A DNA stretch of 47,972 bases from DATDDB01 sp035260545. Its GTDB lineage: Bacteria > Pseudomonadota > Gammaproteobacteria > Burkholderiales > Gallionellaceae. Of this stretch, positions 25,251 through 33,251 are shown piece by piece (the stretch's first letter is position 1; each line of letters starts with the position of its first letter). A program made the translations under genes and the position numbers. The stretch covers positions 1 to 47,972 of the forward strand of contig DATFUZ010000067.1 of the NCBI GenBank assembly GCA_035260545.1, written 5' to 3'. Under the pieces are notes generated by a model. That model was given only the letters and a program-made list of their open reading frames with translations, was not told the DNA's origin and did no database searches.

Positions 25251-27569
25251 ATGAGACTTCGTTCCCGCCGGTGGTTCTATCCGGTCGTCGCCATCACCTC
25301 CATCATTGCCCTGCCCATCCTGGTGGTGGTGTTCGCCGCGCTGGTGATTTATCCGACCCTGCCTTCGCTGGGCGCCCTGATCGACTACGATCCCAAGCTT
25401 TCGCTCAAGGTCTATAGCTCGGAGGGAACGCTAATCGGCGAATTCGGCCAGGAGAAGCGCATCCTGGTCAAGATCGACCAGGTTCCCGATTTGATGAAAA
25501 AGGCCGTCCTGGCGGCCGAGGACGAGCGCTTTTATGAACACGGCGGCGTCGACTACGTGGGCGTCGTCAGGGCTGCCTACGCCAACCTGGTTGCCGGCGG
25601 CACCCGCCAGGGCGCTTCCACGATCACCATGCAGGTGGCGCGCAACTTCTTCCTCAGCAGTGAGCGCACCTTCTCGCGCAAGTTCAACGAAACCCTGCTT
25701 GCGTTCAAGATCGAACACAACATGAGCAAGGATCAGATCCTCGAGCTCTACATGAACCAGATCTTCCTCGGCGAGCGCGCCTACGGATTCGCCACGGCCG
25801 CGCGGGTGTATTTCGGCAAGCCGCTCGATCAGCTCAGTGTCGCGGAAATGGCGGTGCTGGCGGGGCTCCCCAAGGCGCCTTCGGCCTACAATCCGATCGC
25901 CAATCCGAAAGCGGCCAAGCGGCGCCAGCTTTATGTTCTGGGCCGCATGCATGCGCTGGGATTCATCAACGACCAGCAATATGCCGAGGCCAAGATCCAG
26001 CCGCTGGTGGTGAAGCATGGCGGCCAGGACTTTGCCGTCCATGCGGACTATGTTGCGGAGATGGTGCGCCAATACATGTATGCGCGCTACAAGGAAAATG
26101 CCTATAACCAGGGCTACAAGGTCTATACGACCATCCGTGTTCCCGATCAGGCGGCAGCCTATGCCGCGCTGCGTGCCGACGTCGAGGATTACGACGAGCG
26201 CCATGGCTACCGCGGGCCCGAGGGCTATGTCGACCTCGCCAAAGCCAACACCGAAGACGCCATGGAGGATGCCCTGCAGGATGTCTCGGACAGCAATGAT
26301 TTGATTCCCGCGATCGTGGAAAGCATCGGTGCCAAGACCATACGCGTGTTCTGCAAGGGCGGCCAGGTTCTCAGCCTCGCCACTGCCCAGCAGCAATTCG
26401 TCCGCCAGGCGCTGTTCAGCAAACGCCTGCCGCTCGCCCAGCGCATTCGCGTCGGCTCTGTCGTCCGGGTTAAGCAGGAGGACGGCAAGGCCTGGCACAT
26501 CACCCAGCTGCCCGAAATCGAGGCGGCCTTCGTGTCCGCCAATCCGCAGGATGGCGCGATCTACTCGCTGGTGGGCGGTTTCGATTTTTTCCGCAGCCAG
26601 TTCAACCACGTGACGCAGGCATGGCGCCAGCCCGGATCGAGCATCAAGCCTTTCATCTACTCGGCTGCGCTTGAGAAGGGCTACACCCCGGCCACCATCA
26701 TCAACGACGCGCCGCTCGTGTTCGATTCCTCCGAGACCGGCGGCGAGGCCTGGGAACCGCGGAACTACGACGGAAAATACTCCGGCCCGATCAGCATGCG
26801 CCAGGCCCTGATGCACTCGAAAAACCTGGTGTCCATCCGCATTCTGCAGGCCATCACGCCGCAATACGCGCGCGACTACCTTACCAAGTTCGGCTTTGAC
26901 CCGGCCAAGCAGCCGCCATACCTCACCATGGCGCTCGGCGCGGGCACCGTCACCCCGATGAACATGCTGGAAGGCTATTCCGTTTTCGCCAACGGCGGTT
27001 TTCACATCACGCCCTTCCTCATTCAGCGCATCGAGGACAAGGACGGTAAGGTGCTGTTCCAGGCGGCCCCGCAGGTGGCGGGGGAAACTGCGCCGCGCGT
27101 GATCGACGTGCGCAATGCCTATACCATGGTGAACATGATGCAAGATGTCGTCCGCCACGGCACGGCGGTGCGCGCAATGGCGCTTGGGCGCCAGGATCTT
27201 GCGGGCAAGACCGGCACCACCAGCGACTTTCTGGACGCCTGGTTCTGCGGCTTCCAGCCCACGGTGGTCGCAATCGCGTGGATGGGTTTCGATACCCCGC
27301 ACTCGCTGGGCAGCGGGGAAACCGGCGGCGGCGCCGCACTGCCGATGTGGATGTCCTACATGGCGACCGCGCTCAAGAATGTGCCCGAGGCCGCTTACAC
27401 CATGCCGAACGGCATGGTCAGCGCGCGCATCAACGACAACGGACTGCAGGATCCGAACGGCGACCGCACCGAAATCTTCTACAAGGAGAACCTGCCGCCC
27501 GACGCGGCGCCTGCGCCCAAGGATGCCGCCGCCAAGCCCACCGACACGGTGCGCGACCAGCTGTTCTGA
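25251..27569 (+). CDS. mrcA: Class A penicillin-binding protein 1A
   Basis: This bifunctional peptidoglycan synthase has glycosyltransferase and transpeptidase activity. The start is taken as ATG 25251 (MRLRSRRWFYP, 772 residues) rather than an in-frame TTG at 25221. One N-terminal membrane helix lies near residues 10-35. The glycosyltransferase domain shows EDERFYEHGGVD (catalytic Glu near 90), QGASTITMQVARNFFL, and ELYMNQIFLGERAYG. The transpeptidase has SSIK near 463 (PGSSIKPFIY), SKN (MHSKNLVS), and KTGTT near 650. An OB-like insert lies between them. It is divergent from pilM, a common proteobacterial arrangement. Confidence 0.96.
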   Translation: MRLRSRRWFYPVVAITSIIALPILVVVFAALVIYPTLPSLGALIDYDPKLSLKVYSSEGTLIGEFGQEKRILVKIDQVPDLMKKAVLAAEDERFYEHGGVDYVGVVRAAYANLVAGGTRQGASTITMQVARNFFLSSERTFSRKFNETLLAFKIEHNMSKDQILELYMNQIFLGERAYGFATAARVYFGKPLDQLSVAEMAVLAGLPKAPSAYNPIANPKAAKRRQLYVLGRMHALGFINDQQYAEAKIQPLVVKHGGQDFAVHADYVAEMVRQYMYARYKENAYNQGYKVYTTIRVPDQAAAYAALRADVEDYDERHGYRGPEGYVDLAKANTEDAMEDALQDVSDSNDLIPAIVESIGAKTIRVFCKGGQVLSLATAQQQFVRQALFSKRLPLAQRIRVGSVVRVKQEDGKAWHITQLPEIEAAFVSANPQDGAIYSLVGGFDFFRSQFNHVTQAWRQPGSSIKPFIYSAALEKGYTPATIINDAPLVFDSSETGGEAWEPRNYDGKYSGPISMRQALMHSKNLVSIRILQAITPQYARDYLTKFGFDPAKQPPYLTMALGAGTVTPMNMLEGYSVFANGGFHITPFLIQRIEDKDGKVLFQAAPQVAGETAPRVIDVRNAYTMVNMMQDVVRHGTAVRAMALGRQDLAGKTGTTSDFLDAWFCGFQPTVVAIAWMGFDTPHSLGSGETGGGAALPMWMSYMATALKNVPEAAYTMPNGMVSARINDNGLQDPNGDRTEIFYKENLPPDAAPAPKDAAAKPTDTVRDQLF

Positions 27570-27571
27570 GC

Positions 27572-28168
27572 ATGGCCAAACCGCCTGACCAGAAGCGCGA
27601 CCTGATGCGCGAACGCCTTGCGCACCAGGCCGCCAGGCTGATGGCCGAGGAGGGCGTGGGGGACTATGCATTCGCCAAGCGCAAGGCCGCCCGCCAGCTC
27701 GGCGCGTCCGACACCCAGCATCTTCCCAGCAATGAAGAGGTAGAGGCTGCGCTGCAGGTCTACCGCTCGCTCTACCAGCGCGACAGCCATCCAGGGGTCC
27801 TGCACCAGTTGCGCGAGGACGCCCTCGCCGCGATGCGTCTGCTTGCGCCGTTCAACCCCTACCTTACCGGATCCGTGCTCAGCGGCGCGGCGGGGGCGAA
27901 CTCCGACATCAACCTCATCCTGTTTTCGGACGATGCCAAGGCCGTGCTGCTGTTCCTGCTCAAGCATGAAATCGAATTCGAGGACGGGGAGTGGCGGGTC
28001 CGTATTGCCGGCCACGAGGAAACCGCGCCCAGCTACACCATCGAAGGCGCGTCGGGCGCGCTGATTCACATTCTGGTGCTGCCGGAGAACGCGCGCAACA
28101 GCGGGTTGCGCCACCCCGAGACGCACGCCGATACAGCGGCGGTGGCAGCGCTGCTCGGCGCGGCGTGA
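27572..28168 (+). CDS. Small nucleotidyltransferase-like protein, function unknown
   Basis: This 198-residue soluble protein starts at ATG 27572, 2 bp after the PBP1A stop, with no ribosome site of its own, so translation is probably coupled. The N-terminal 75 residues are helical and charged. Residues 97-120 (LTGSVLSGAAGANSDINLIL) fit the minimal nucleotidyltransferase signature G-S, then D-x-D/E after 9-13 residues, but the second acidic position is Asn114 instead of Asp or Glu. A strand-rich region with WRVRIAG and IHILVLPE follows. I do not recognise a named gene. A degenerate or non-catalytic nucleotidyltransferase fold is a motif-level inference. Confidence 0.6.
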   Translation: MAKPPDQKRDLMRERLAHQAARLMAEEGVGDYAFAKRKAARQLGASDTQHLPSNEEVEAALQVYRSLYQRDSHPGVLHQLREDALAAMRLLAPFNPYLTGSVLSGAAGANSDINLILFSDDAKAVLLFLLKHEIEFEDGEWRVRIAGHEETAPSYTIEGASGALIHILVLPENARNSGLRHPETHADTAAVAALLGAA

Positions 28169-28186
28169 CGCCCGGCCGGGCTTGTT

Positions 28187-29197
28187 CTAGCGCGCCTTGA
28201 GCCAGCGCGCCGCATCCAGCGCGAAATAGGTCAGGATGCCGTCCGCCCCGGCACGCTTGAAAGACAGGAGCGCTTCCAGCACGCAGGCCCGCTCGTCCAG
28301 CCAGCCGTTCTGGATGGCGGCCTTGAGCATGGCGTACTCGCCGCTCACCTGATACACAAAGGTAGGCGCCTTGAATTCATCCTTCACCCGGCGCACGATG
28401 TCAAGGTAGGGCATGCCGGGCTTGACCATCACCATGTCCGCGCCTTCCTCCAGGTCCAGCCCCACTTCCCACAGCGCCTCGTCCGAATTGCCGGGGTCCA
28501 TCTGGTAGGTGTACTTGTTGCCCTTGCCGAGGTTTCCGGCCGAACCCAGGGCGTCGCGGAAAGGCCCGTAGAAGCTGGAGGCGTACTTGGCCGAATACGC
28601 CATGATACGGGTATAGATGTGGTGTTCGCTATCCAGCGCTTCGCGCACCGCGCCTATGCGTCCGTCCATCATGTCGGATGGTGCGACGATGTCGACACCC
28701 GCTGCGGCGTGTGCCTGCGCTTGCCTGCACAGCACCTCCACCGTCTCGTCGTTCAGAACGTAGCCCTTCTCGTCGAGCAGGCCGTCCTGGCCGTGGCTGG
28801 TATAGGGATCCAGCGCAATGTCGGTCATGATCCCCAGATCGGGAAAGCGCTGCTTCAGCTCCGCCACCACCCGCGGCACCAAGCCCTCCGGGTTATAGGC
28901 TTCGCGCGCATCCAGCGACTTCAGCGAGCCCTCGATCACCGGGAAAAGCGCCATCACCGGTACGCCCAGCTCCATGCAGGCCTCCGCGTCCTTCAGCAGC
29001 AGATCCAGCGTCTTGCGGTGCACGCCAGGCATGGAAGCCACCGCCTGCTCGGTGTTCTTGCCGTCCAGCACAAATACCGGATAGATGAAGTCCGCGGGCG
29101 TAAGCGCATGCTCGCGCATCAAATCCCTGCTGAAACCATCACGGCGCATACGGCGCATACGTTTATTAGGGTATTTTCCTAGAGTTTGCATAGCCAT
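28187..29197 (-). CDS. hemB: Delta-aminolevulinic acid dehydratase (porphobilinogen synthase)
   Basis: HemB condenses two 5-aminolevulinate molecules into porphobilinogen. The 336 residues match the family. The Schiff-base lysines are in NKYTYQMDPGN and MVKPGMPYLDIV. The metal region reads IALDPYTSHGQDG, without the cysteine triad of zinc enzymes, so this is the magnesium-type enzyme known from Pseudomonas and relatives. KRMRRMRRDGFSRDLMRE at the N terminus is usual for that type. It converges on the nucleotidyltransferase-like gene (18 bp apart). The 206 bp upstream hold a candidate small RNA on the opposite strand. Confidence 0.97.
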   Translation of the reverse strand: MAMQTLGKYPNKRMRRMRRDGFSRDLMREHALTPADFIYPVFVLDGKNTEQAVASMPGVHRKTLDLLLKDAEACMELGVPVMALFPVIEGSLKSLDAREAYNPEGLVPRVVAELKQRFPDLGIMTDIALDPYTSHGQDGLLDEKGYVLNDETVEVLCRQAQAHAAAGVDIVAPSDMMDGRIGAVREALDSEHHIYTRIMAYSAKYASSFYGPFRDALGSAGNLGKGNKYTYQMDPGNSDEALWEVGLDLEEGADMVMVKPGMPYLDIVRRVKDEFKAPTFVYQVSGEYAMLKAAIQNGWLDERACVLEALLSFKRAGADGILTYFALDAARWLKAR

Positions 29198-29219
29198 TCC
29201 TGAAAAAATTTCGAGAGCG

Positions 29220-29370
29220 GGAACTATTCTAATCCAGCCCCTGTCCCACGTGCAGATGGTGTTGAATCATCTCCCGTTTCCCCTCCCTGAGCGGGCTGCT
29301 TTAACCCCTTTGCTTTGTAGTTAAGGCGCTTGGTCCCCGGCTTCCCCCTTTAGGCCGGGGACTTTTTTTT
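29220..29370 (+). ncRNA. Candidate small RNA between hemB and engB
   Basis: A strong plus-strand terminator (29333-29370) has no plus-strand gene before it: the genes on both sides run on the minus strand. Upstream of it lie a stem-loop GCTTTAAC/GTTAAGGC (29298-29305 with 29320-29327, one G-U pair) and a C/U-rich run, ATCTCCCGTTTCCCCTCCCT (29269-29288), able to pair with Shine-Dalgarno sequences. The 5' end is not defined; TATTCT at 29225-29230 could be a -10 box. No open frame of note is present. It could act as a trans-acting RNA or as an antisense leader to hemB. Confidence 0.5.
29333..29370 (+). terminator. Orphan intrinsic terminator (plus strand)
   Basis: GTCCCCGGC (29333-29341) and GCCGGGGAC (29354-29362) form a perfect 9-bp stem with a 12-nt loop, followed by eight T. 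On the minus strand the hairpin has no T tract after it, so it cannot serve engB. Confidence 0.9.
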
Positions 29371-29403
29371 CGGGCCCTGCGCAGCGCCGCTCGCGGTCCC
29401 CTG

Positions 29404-30000
29404 TCAGGCGCGCGCAAACCACGACGCGATGACCGCCTCGGCTTCGTCCAGCCCGGACTTCTTGAGGCTGGAAAACAACTGTGCCGTACAAAACGGAAAA
29501 TGTTCGTTCAGCCATGCCGTGACGTTCCTCAGCGTCAGCGTTGCCTGTTGCCGGCTGAGCTTGTCCGACTTGGTCAGCAGGATGTGCACCGGCTTGCCGG
29601 TGGGTGCAAACCAGTCCAGCATCTGTTCATCCAGCGCGGTCAACGGATGGCGTGCGTCCATGATGATCACCAGCCCGCATAGCGGCACGCGCCCTTGCAG
29701 GTACTGGCCGAGCAGATTTTCCCAATGTTGCTGCACGTCCGGCGGCACCTTCGCATAACCGTAGCCCGGCAGGTCCACCAGGAAGTTGCCGTCGCCCAGC
29801 GAAAAATAGTTCAGATGCTGGGTGCGTCCCGGCGTCTTGCTGGTGAACGCCAGCCGCGTGTGATTGGCCAGCGCATTGATGGCGCTTGATTTGCCCGCGT
29901 TCGAGCGCCCGACGAACGCCACCTCCAGGCCGCCGTGCTGCGGAAGATCCCGAAGGTGGTTGACTGTGGTGAAGAACTTCGCCTTGCTGAACAGGCCCAT
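29404..30000 (-). CDS. engB: Ribosome biogenesis GTPase EngB (YsxC/YihA)
   Basis: EngB is a small essential GTPase needed for 50S ribosomal subunit assembly. The 198 residues carry the G motifs in order: G1 VGRSNAGKSS near 30-39, G2 TPGRTQ near 58-63, G3 DLPGYGYAK near 76-84, and G4 LTKSDKL near 142-148. Length is normal to slightly short at the C terminus. It follows hemL by 21 bp on the same strand and is probably the last gene of the thiD-thiE-hemL transcript. No intrinsic terminator is visible for this strand downstream. Confidence 0.96.
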   Translation of the reverse strand: MGLFSKAKFFTTVNHLRDLPQHGGLEVAFVGRSNAGKSSAINALANHTRLAFTSKTPGRTQHLNYFSLGDGNFLVDLPGYGYAKVPPDVQQHWENLLGQYLQGRVPLCGLVIIMDARHPLTALDEQMLDWFAPTGKPVHILLTKSDKLSRQQATLTLRNVTAWLNEHFPFCTAQLFSSLKKSGLDEAEAVIASWFARA

Positions 30001-30021
30001 TGTGCTTTGCGGCGCTTCGCG

Positions 30022-31305
30022 TTATTTCCAGCCGGCGAAGACCTTGTCGGCCGCGGCAATGGTCGCCTCAATATCGGCGTCGGTGTGGGCGGCAGAGACA
30101 AAACCCGCTTCGAAGGCGGATGGCGCGAGATACACGCCCTCATTCAGCATGGCATGGAAGAAGCGATTGAACGCCTGCTTGTCGCAGGCCATGATCTCGG
30201 CGTAGGACGTGGGCACCGTGGCGCCGAAATACAGGCCGAACATGCTGCCTATGGATTGTGCGCTGAAAGCGATGCCATGCCTTTTTGCGCTGGCGGCGAT
30301 ACCTTCGGTCATGTCCTGCGCCAGCTTGGTGAGCCGTTCATAGAAGCCGGCCGCCTGCACCAGGCGCAGGGTGGTCAGACCAGCGGCAACGGCCAGCGGG
30401 TTCCCGGACAGGGTCCCGGCTTGATACACCGGCCCCAGCGGCGCGAGGTGCTTCATGATGTCGGCACGGCCGCCAAATGCCGCCGCCGGCAGGCCGCCGC
30501 CCATCACCTTGCCCAGCGTCAGCAAATCGGGCTGGATGCCGTAATGGCCGTGTGCGCCGGTCAGGCCCACGCGGAAGCCGCTCATCACCTCGTCCAGGAT
30601 CAGCACCGCACCATGCTGGGTACAGAGCCTGCGCATGGCGTCGAGGAATTCGCGCTTGGGCAGGATCAGGTTCATGTTCCCCGCCACCGGCTCAACAATC
30701 ACCGCGGCAATCTCGTCCCCGGATTCGGCGAAGGCCTTCTCCAGGCCGGCTGCATCGTTGTAATCCAGCACGGTGGTGAGCGAAGCGATCTCGGCCGGCA
30801 CGCCGGAGGAACTCGGCTGGCCGAAGGTCAGTGCACCCGAGCCGGCCTTCACCAGGAGGCCGTCGGAATGGCCGTGATAGCAGCCCTCGAACTTGATGAT
30901 GCGGCTGCGCCCGGTGTAGCCGCGCGCCAGGCGAATGGCGGTCATGGTCGCCTCGGTGCCGGAGCTGACCAGACGCACCATCTCCAAGGCCGGCAGGATG
31001 CGGCACAGTTCCTCGGCAATCTCCAGCTCGGCCGCGGTGGGTGCGCCAAAGCCCAGGCCCTGCGCCGCCGCATCCTGCACCGCCTTGACCACCCCGGGGT
31101 GGCAGTGGCCGACGATAATCGGCCCCCAGGAATTGACGTAATCGATGTAGCGCCTGTCGTCTGCATCCCACACGTACGCGCCGTGGCCGCGCTTGAAGAA
31201 CAGCGGCGTGCCGCCCACCGACCCGAAAGCGCGCACCGGGGAATTGACGCCGCCGGGAATGACGCGTTGCGATTGCTCGAAGAGTTCCTCGTTGTGTGAA
31301 GTCAT
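30022..31305 (-). CDS. hemL: Glutamate-1-semialdehyde 2,1-aminomutase
   Basis: HemL is the PLP enzyme that makes 5-aminolevulinate from glutamate-1-semialdehyde in the C5 pathway. The 427 residues match the family. The cofactor lysine is Lys266 in LLTLGKVMGGGLP, preceded by ILDEVMSGFRVG. Other blocks are VIPGGVNSPVRAF at the N terminus, SSGTEATMTAIRLARG, and FEGCYHGHSDGLLVKAGSG. Its start overlaps the thiE stop by 4 bp. Together with hemB, hemC and hemD it shows that the cell makes heme by the C5 route. Confidence 0.97.
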   Translation of the reverse strand: MTSHNEELFEQSQRVIPGGVNSPVRAFGSVGGTPLFFKRGHGAYVWDADDRRYIDYVNSWGPIIVGHCHPGVVKAVQDAAAQGLGFGAPTAAELEIAEELCRILPALEMVRLVSSGTEATMTAIRLARGYTGRSRIIKFEGCYHGHSDGLLVKAGSGALTFGQPSSSGVPAEIASLTTVLDYNDAAGLEKAFAESGDEIAAVIVEPVAGNMNLILPKREFLDAMRRLCTQHGAVLILDEVMSGFRVGLTGAHGHYGIQPDLLTLGKVMGGGLPAAAFGGRADIMKHLAPLGPVYQAGTLSGNPLAVAAGLTTLRLVQAAGFYERLTKLAQDMTEGIAASAKRHGIAFSAQSIGSMFGLYFGATVPTSYAEIMACDKQAFNRFFHAMLNEGVYLAPSAFEAGFVSAAHTDADIEATIAAADKVFAGWK

Positions 31306-31946
31306 GATGACTGAGTCCGGTTAAAGAGTTTTGCAAAGTCCTTTGCGGCAGCCGGGATGTCCGGCGCGCCAAAAAGTGCGGAGATCACCGCCAGCGCATC
31401 CGCGCCCGCGTCCACCAGCACAGCCCCGTTTTGCGCGGTAATCCCCCCGATTGCGACGATGGGCGCGTCTATCTCGGCGCGCGCCGCGCGCAGCAGGTCG
31501 AGATCCGCCGTCACAGCATCGGGCTTGACGCTGGAACTGAAAAACGCCCCGAAAGCCACATAATCCGCGCCACCGGCCCGGGCCGCCTGCGCCAGCGGAA
31601 GCTGATTATAGCAAGACACGCCTATGATTTTCGCCGTTCCCAGCAGCCCCCGCGCTTCGGCGAACGGCGTGTCGCCCCGGCCCAGGTGGACGCCGTCTGC
31701 ATCCACTGCCAGGGCAAGTTGCGGGTCGTCGTTGACGATAAACAGCGCGCCATACGCGCGGGTAAGCGCGCGCAGGGCTTGAGCCTGCGCCAAGCCCTCC
31801 GCCATGTCTGCGGACTTGTTGCGGTATTGGACTATGCGCGCGCCACCCTGCAGTGCCAGTAGGACCTTGTGCCGCAAAACATCGCTATCCGCCTCGTCCG
31901 GGGTGATGGCGTACAGGCCCCTAATGGCGGGTGTCGGGCGGTGCAT
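31302..31946 (-). CDS. thiE: Thiamine-phosphate synthase
   Basis: ThiE joins hydroxymethylpyrimidine pyrophosphate to the thiazole phosphate to give thiamine phosphate. The TIM-barrel protein shows GLYAITPDE at the start, VQYRNKSAD near residue 40, DGVHLGRGDTPF, FGAFFSSSVKPDA (phosphate loop), and AIGGITAQN near the C terminus. The chosen ATG at 31946 gives 214 residues, is preceded by AAGAGG, and overlaps the end of thiD by 26 bp. The frame is open further upstream but that part is a shadow of thiD. Confidence 0.95.
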   Translation of the reverse strand: MHRPTPAIRGLYAITPDEADSDVLRHKVLLALQGGARIVQYRNKSADMAEGLAQAQALRALTRAYGALFIVNDDPQLALAVDADGVHLGRGDTPFAEARGLLGTAKIIGVSCYNQLPLAQAARAGGADYVAFGAFFSSSVKPDAVTADLDLLRAARAEIDAPIVAIGGITAQNGAVLVDAGADALAVISALFGAPDIPAAAKDFAKLFNRTQSS

Positions 31947-32760
31947 CCTCTTCTTCGTCGCGCGCCCAGAACAGGCGGTCGGGTATATGCTGCCCCATGC
32001 CGGGACGGAAGCCGTATTGCAGCGCCTGCCAGGTGAATTCCTGCGCTTCCTTGACGGCCGTTTCCATCGGCAGTCCGTTCGCCAGCAGGGCGGCGACCGC
32101 CGAAGCCAGGGTGCAGCCTGACCCGTGATAGATGCCGGGCAGGCGCGGCCATGCGTCGGCGCGAATCTCGCCCCGGTCGCCATACAGGGTGTTGACTACC
32201 TTGGGTGTGCGTTCATGGGTGCCGGTGATCAGCACATATTCGCAGCCATTCTGCAGGAGGCGCCGGGCGCACTCCGCCAACTCCGGACCTTCGTCCTCGC
32301 TTTCTTCGTAGCGCATCAGGCGCCGCGCCTCCATGCTGTTGGGGGTGATGATGGTGGACTGCGGCAGCAGCAGCTCCACCATGGCGTCCAGCATGTCGTC
32401 GCTGACCAGCTCATCGCCCCGTCCGGAGGCCAGCACCGGGTCGAACACCAGCGGAATGTCGGGGTAGTCGGATACCACCTCGGCAATCGCCGCGATGTTC
32501 TCCACGCTGCCCAGCAGGCCGATCTTGAACGCGTCGACAGGCATGTCTTCCAGCACGGCGCGCGCCTGATCGGCGACCCACTCCGCGTCCATCGGGAAGA
32601 TGTCTTCAACCCCACGCGTGTCCTGTATCGTCACCCCCGTCACCACTGACAACGGATGGCAGCCCATGCTGGCGATGGTCAGCAGGTCGGCCTGCAGCCC
32701 GGCGCCGCCGCTGGGGTCGGTGGCCGCAAAGGTCAGTACAATGGGTGGAATGTCGAGCAT
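31921..32760 (-). CDS. thiD: Hydroxymethylpyrimidine/phosphomethylpyrimidine kinase
   Basis: ThiD phosphorylates hydroxymethylpyrimidine and its monophosphate to supply thiamine synthesis. The 279 residues belong to the ribokinase fold. Diagnostic blocks are AATDPSGGAGLQADL near the N terminus, DAFKIGLLGS, FDPVLASGRGDEL, PNSMEARRL, and the anion hole YHGSGCTLASAVAA near residue 215. The C-terminal tail is acidic (ARDEEEDAPPD). It is the first gene of thiD-thiE-hemL-engB. No TPP riboswitch is visible in the short leader, although thi genes often have one. Confidence 0.95.
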   Translation of the reverse strand: MLDIPPIVLTFAATDPSGGAGLQADLLTIASMGCHPLSVVTGVTIQDTRGVEDIFPMDAEWVADQARAVLEDMPVDAFKIGLLGSVENIAAIAEVVSDYPDIPLVFDPVLASGRGDELVSDDMLDAMVELLLPQSTIITPNSMEARRLMRYEESEDEGPELAECARRLLQNGCEYVLITGTHERTPKVVNTLYGDRGEIRADAWPRLPGIYHGSGCTLASAVAALLANGLPMETAVKEAQEFTWQALQYGFRPGMGQHIPDRLFWARDEEEDAPPDTRH

Positions 32761-32772
32761 GGAACAGGCTAT

Positions 32773-32795
32773 ATCAAAGCTTGATTATAGTTGAT
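32773..32795. promoter_or_regulatory. Divergent thiD/gloA promoter region with ATCAA/TTGAT half-sites
   Basis: Three half-sites occur within 23 bp: ATCAA (32773-32777), TTGAT (32781-32785) and TTGAT (32791-32795). A perfect TATAAT reads on the minus strand (32789-32784) for thiD, and TATAGT reads on the plus strand (32786-32791) for gloA. The first two half-sites form ATCAA-N3-TTGAT, which is not the FNR arrangement. Confidence 0.4.
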
Positions 32796-32870
32796 AATCC
32801 CGAGCCCGGCGCACCTTGTTGCGGTCCCTGCCGTGGGCGTCTTTTACCCGTATATTCGGAAAGGAATTCA

Positions 32871-33251
32871 ATGCGCATACTCCATACCATGCTCCGCGTC
32901 GGCGATCTCGACCGGTCGCTGGCATTCTACACCGAGGTGCTCGGCATGAAGCTGCTGCGCCGCCACGACTACCCGGAAGGCAAGTTCACACTGGCCTTTG
33001 TCGGTTATGGCGATGAGCAAAGCAGTGCCGTGATAGAACTCACCTATAACTGGGGCGTGGACAAATATGACCTCGGTGCCGGCTTTGGCCACATCGCCAT
33101 CGAGGTGCAGGACGCCTATCAGGCGTGCGAACAGGTCAAGGCGAGGGGCGGCAAGGTGGTGCGTGAGGCCGGGCCGATGAAGCACGGCAGCACCGTGATC
33201 GCCTTCGTCGAAGACCCCGACGGGTACAAGATCGAGTTTATCCAGCACTAG
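32871..33251 (+). CDS. gloA: Lactoylglutathione lyase (glyoxalase I)
   Basis: GloA isomerises the methylglyoxal-glutathione hemithioacetal to lactoylglutathione. The 126 residues form a single-module vicinal-oxygen-chelate protein. Metal ligands fit the bacterial nickel-type enzyme: His5 (MRILHTM), a Glu in AVIELTYN near 56, His in GFGHIAIEV near 74, and Glu near 122 (YKIEFIQ). AAGGA is an ideal ribosome site before the ATG. Its 3' end overlaps the convergent rsmA by 14 bp. It is probably a single-gene unit. Confidence 0.96.
   Translation: MRILHTMLRVGDLDRSLAFYTEVLGMKLLRRHDYPEGKFTLAFVGYGDEQSSAVIELTYNWGVDKYDLGAGFGHIAIEVQDAYQACEQVKARGGKVVREAGPMKHGSTVIAFVEDPDGYKIEFIQH

Noticed and set aside
25431..27671. 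746-codon open frame on the minus strand opposite PBP1A
   Set aside because: Its length is striking, but the plus strand encodes a complete PBP1A with all motifs. The minus product is low-complexity and matches no family.
28169..28186. GCCCGGCCGGGC palindrome between the nucleotidyltransferase-like gene and hemB as terminator
   Set aside because: The stem is only 4 bp once a loop is allowed, and no T tract follows on either strand.
32761..32870. TPP riboswitch before thiD
   Set aside because: The thiD leader from the TATAAT box is only about 20 nt and lacks the conserved CTGAGA and other TPP aptamer blocks.
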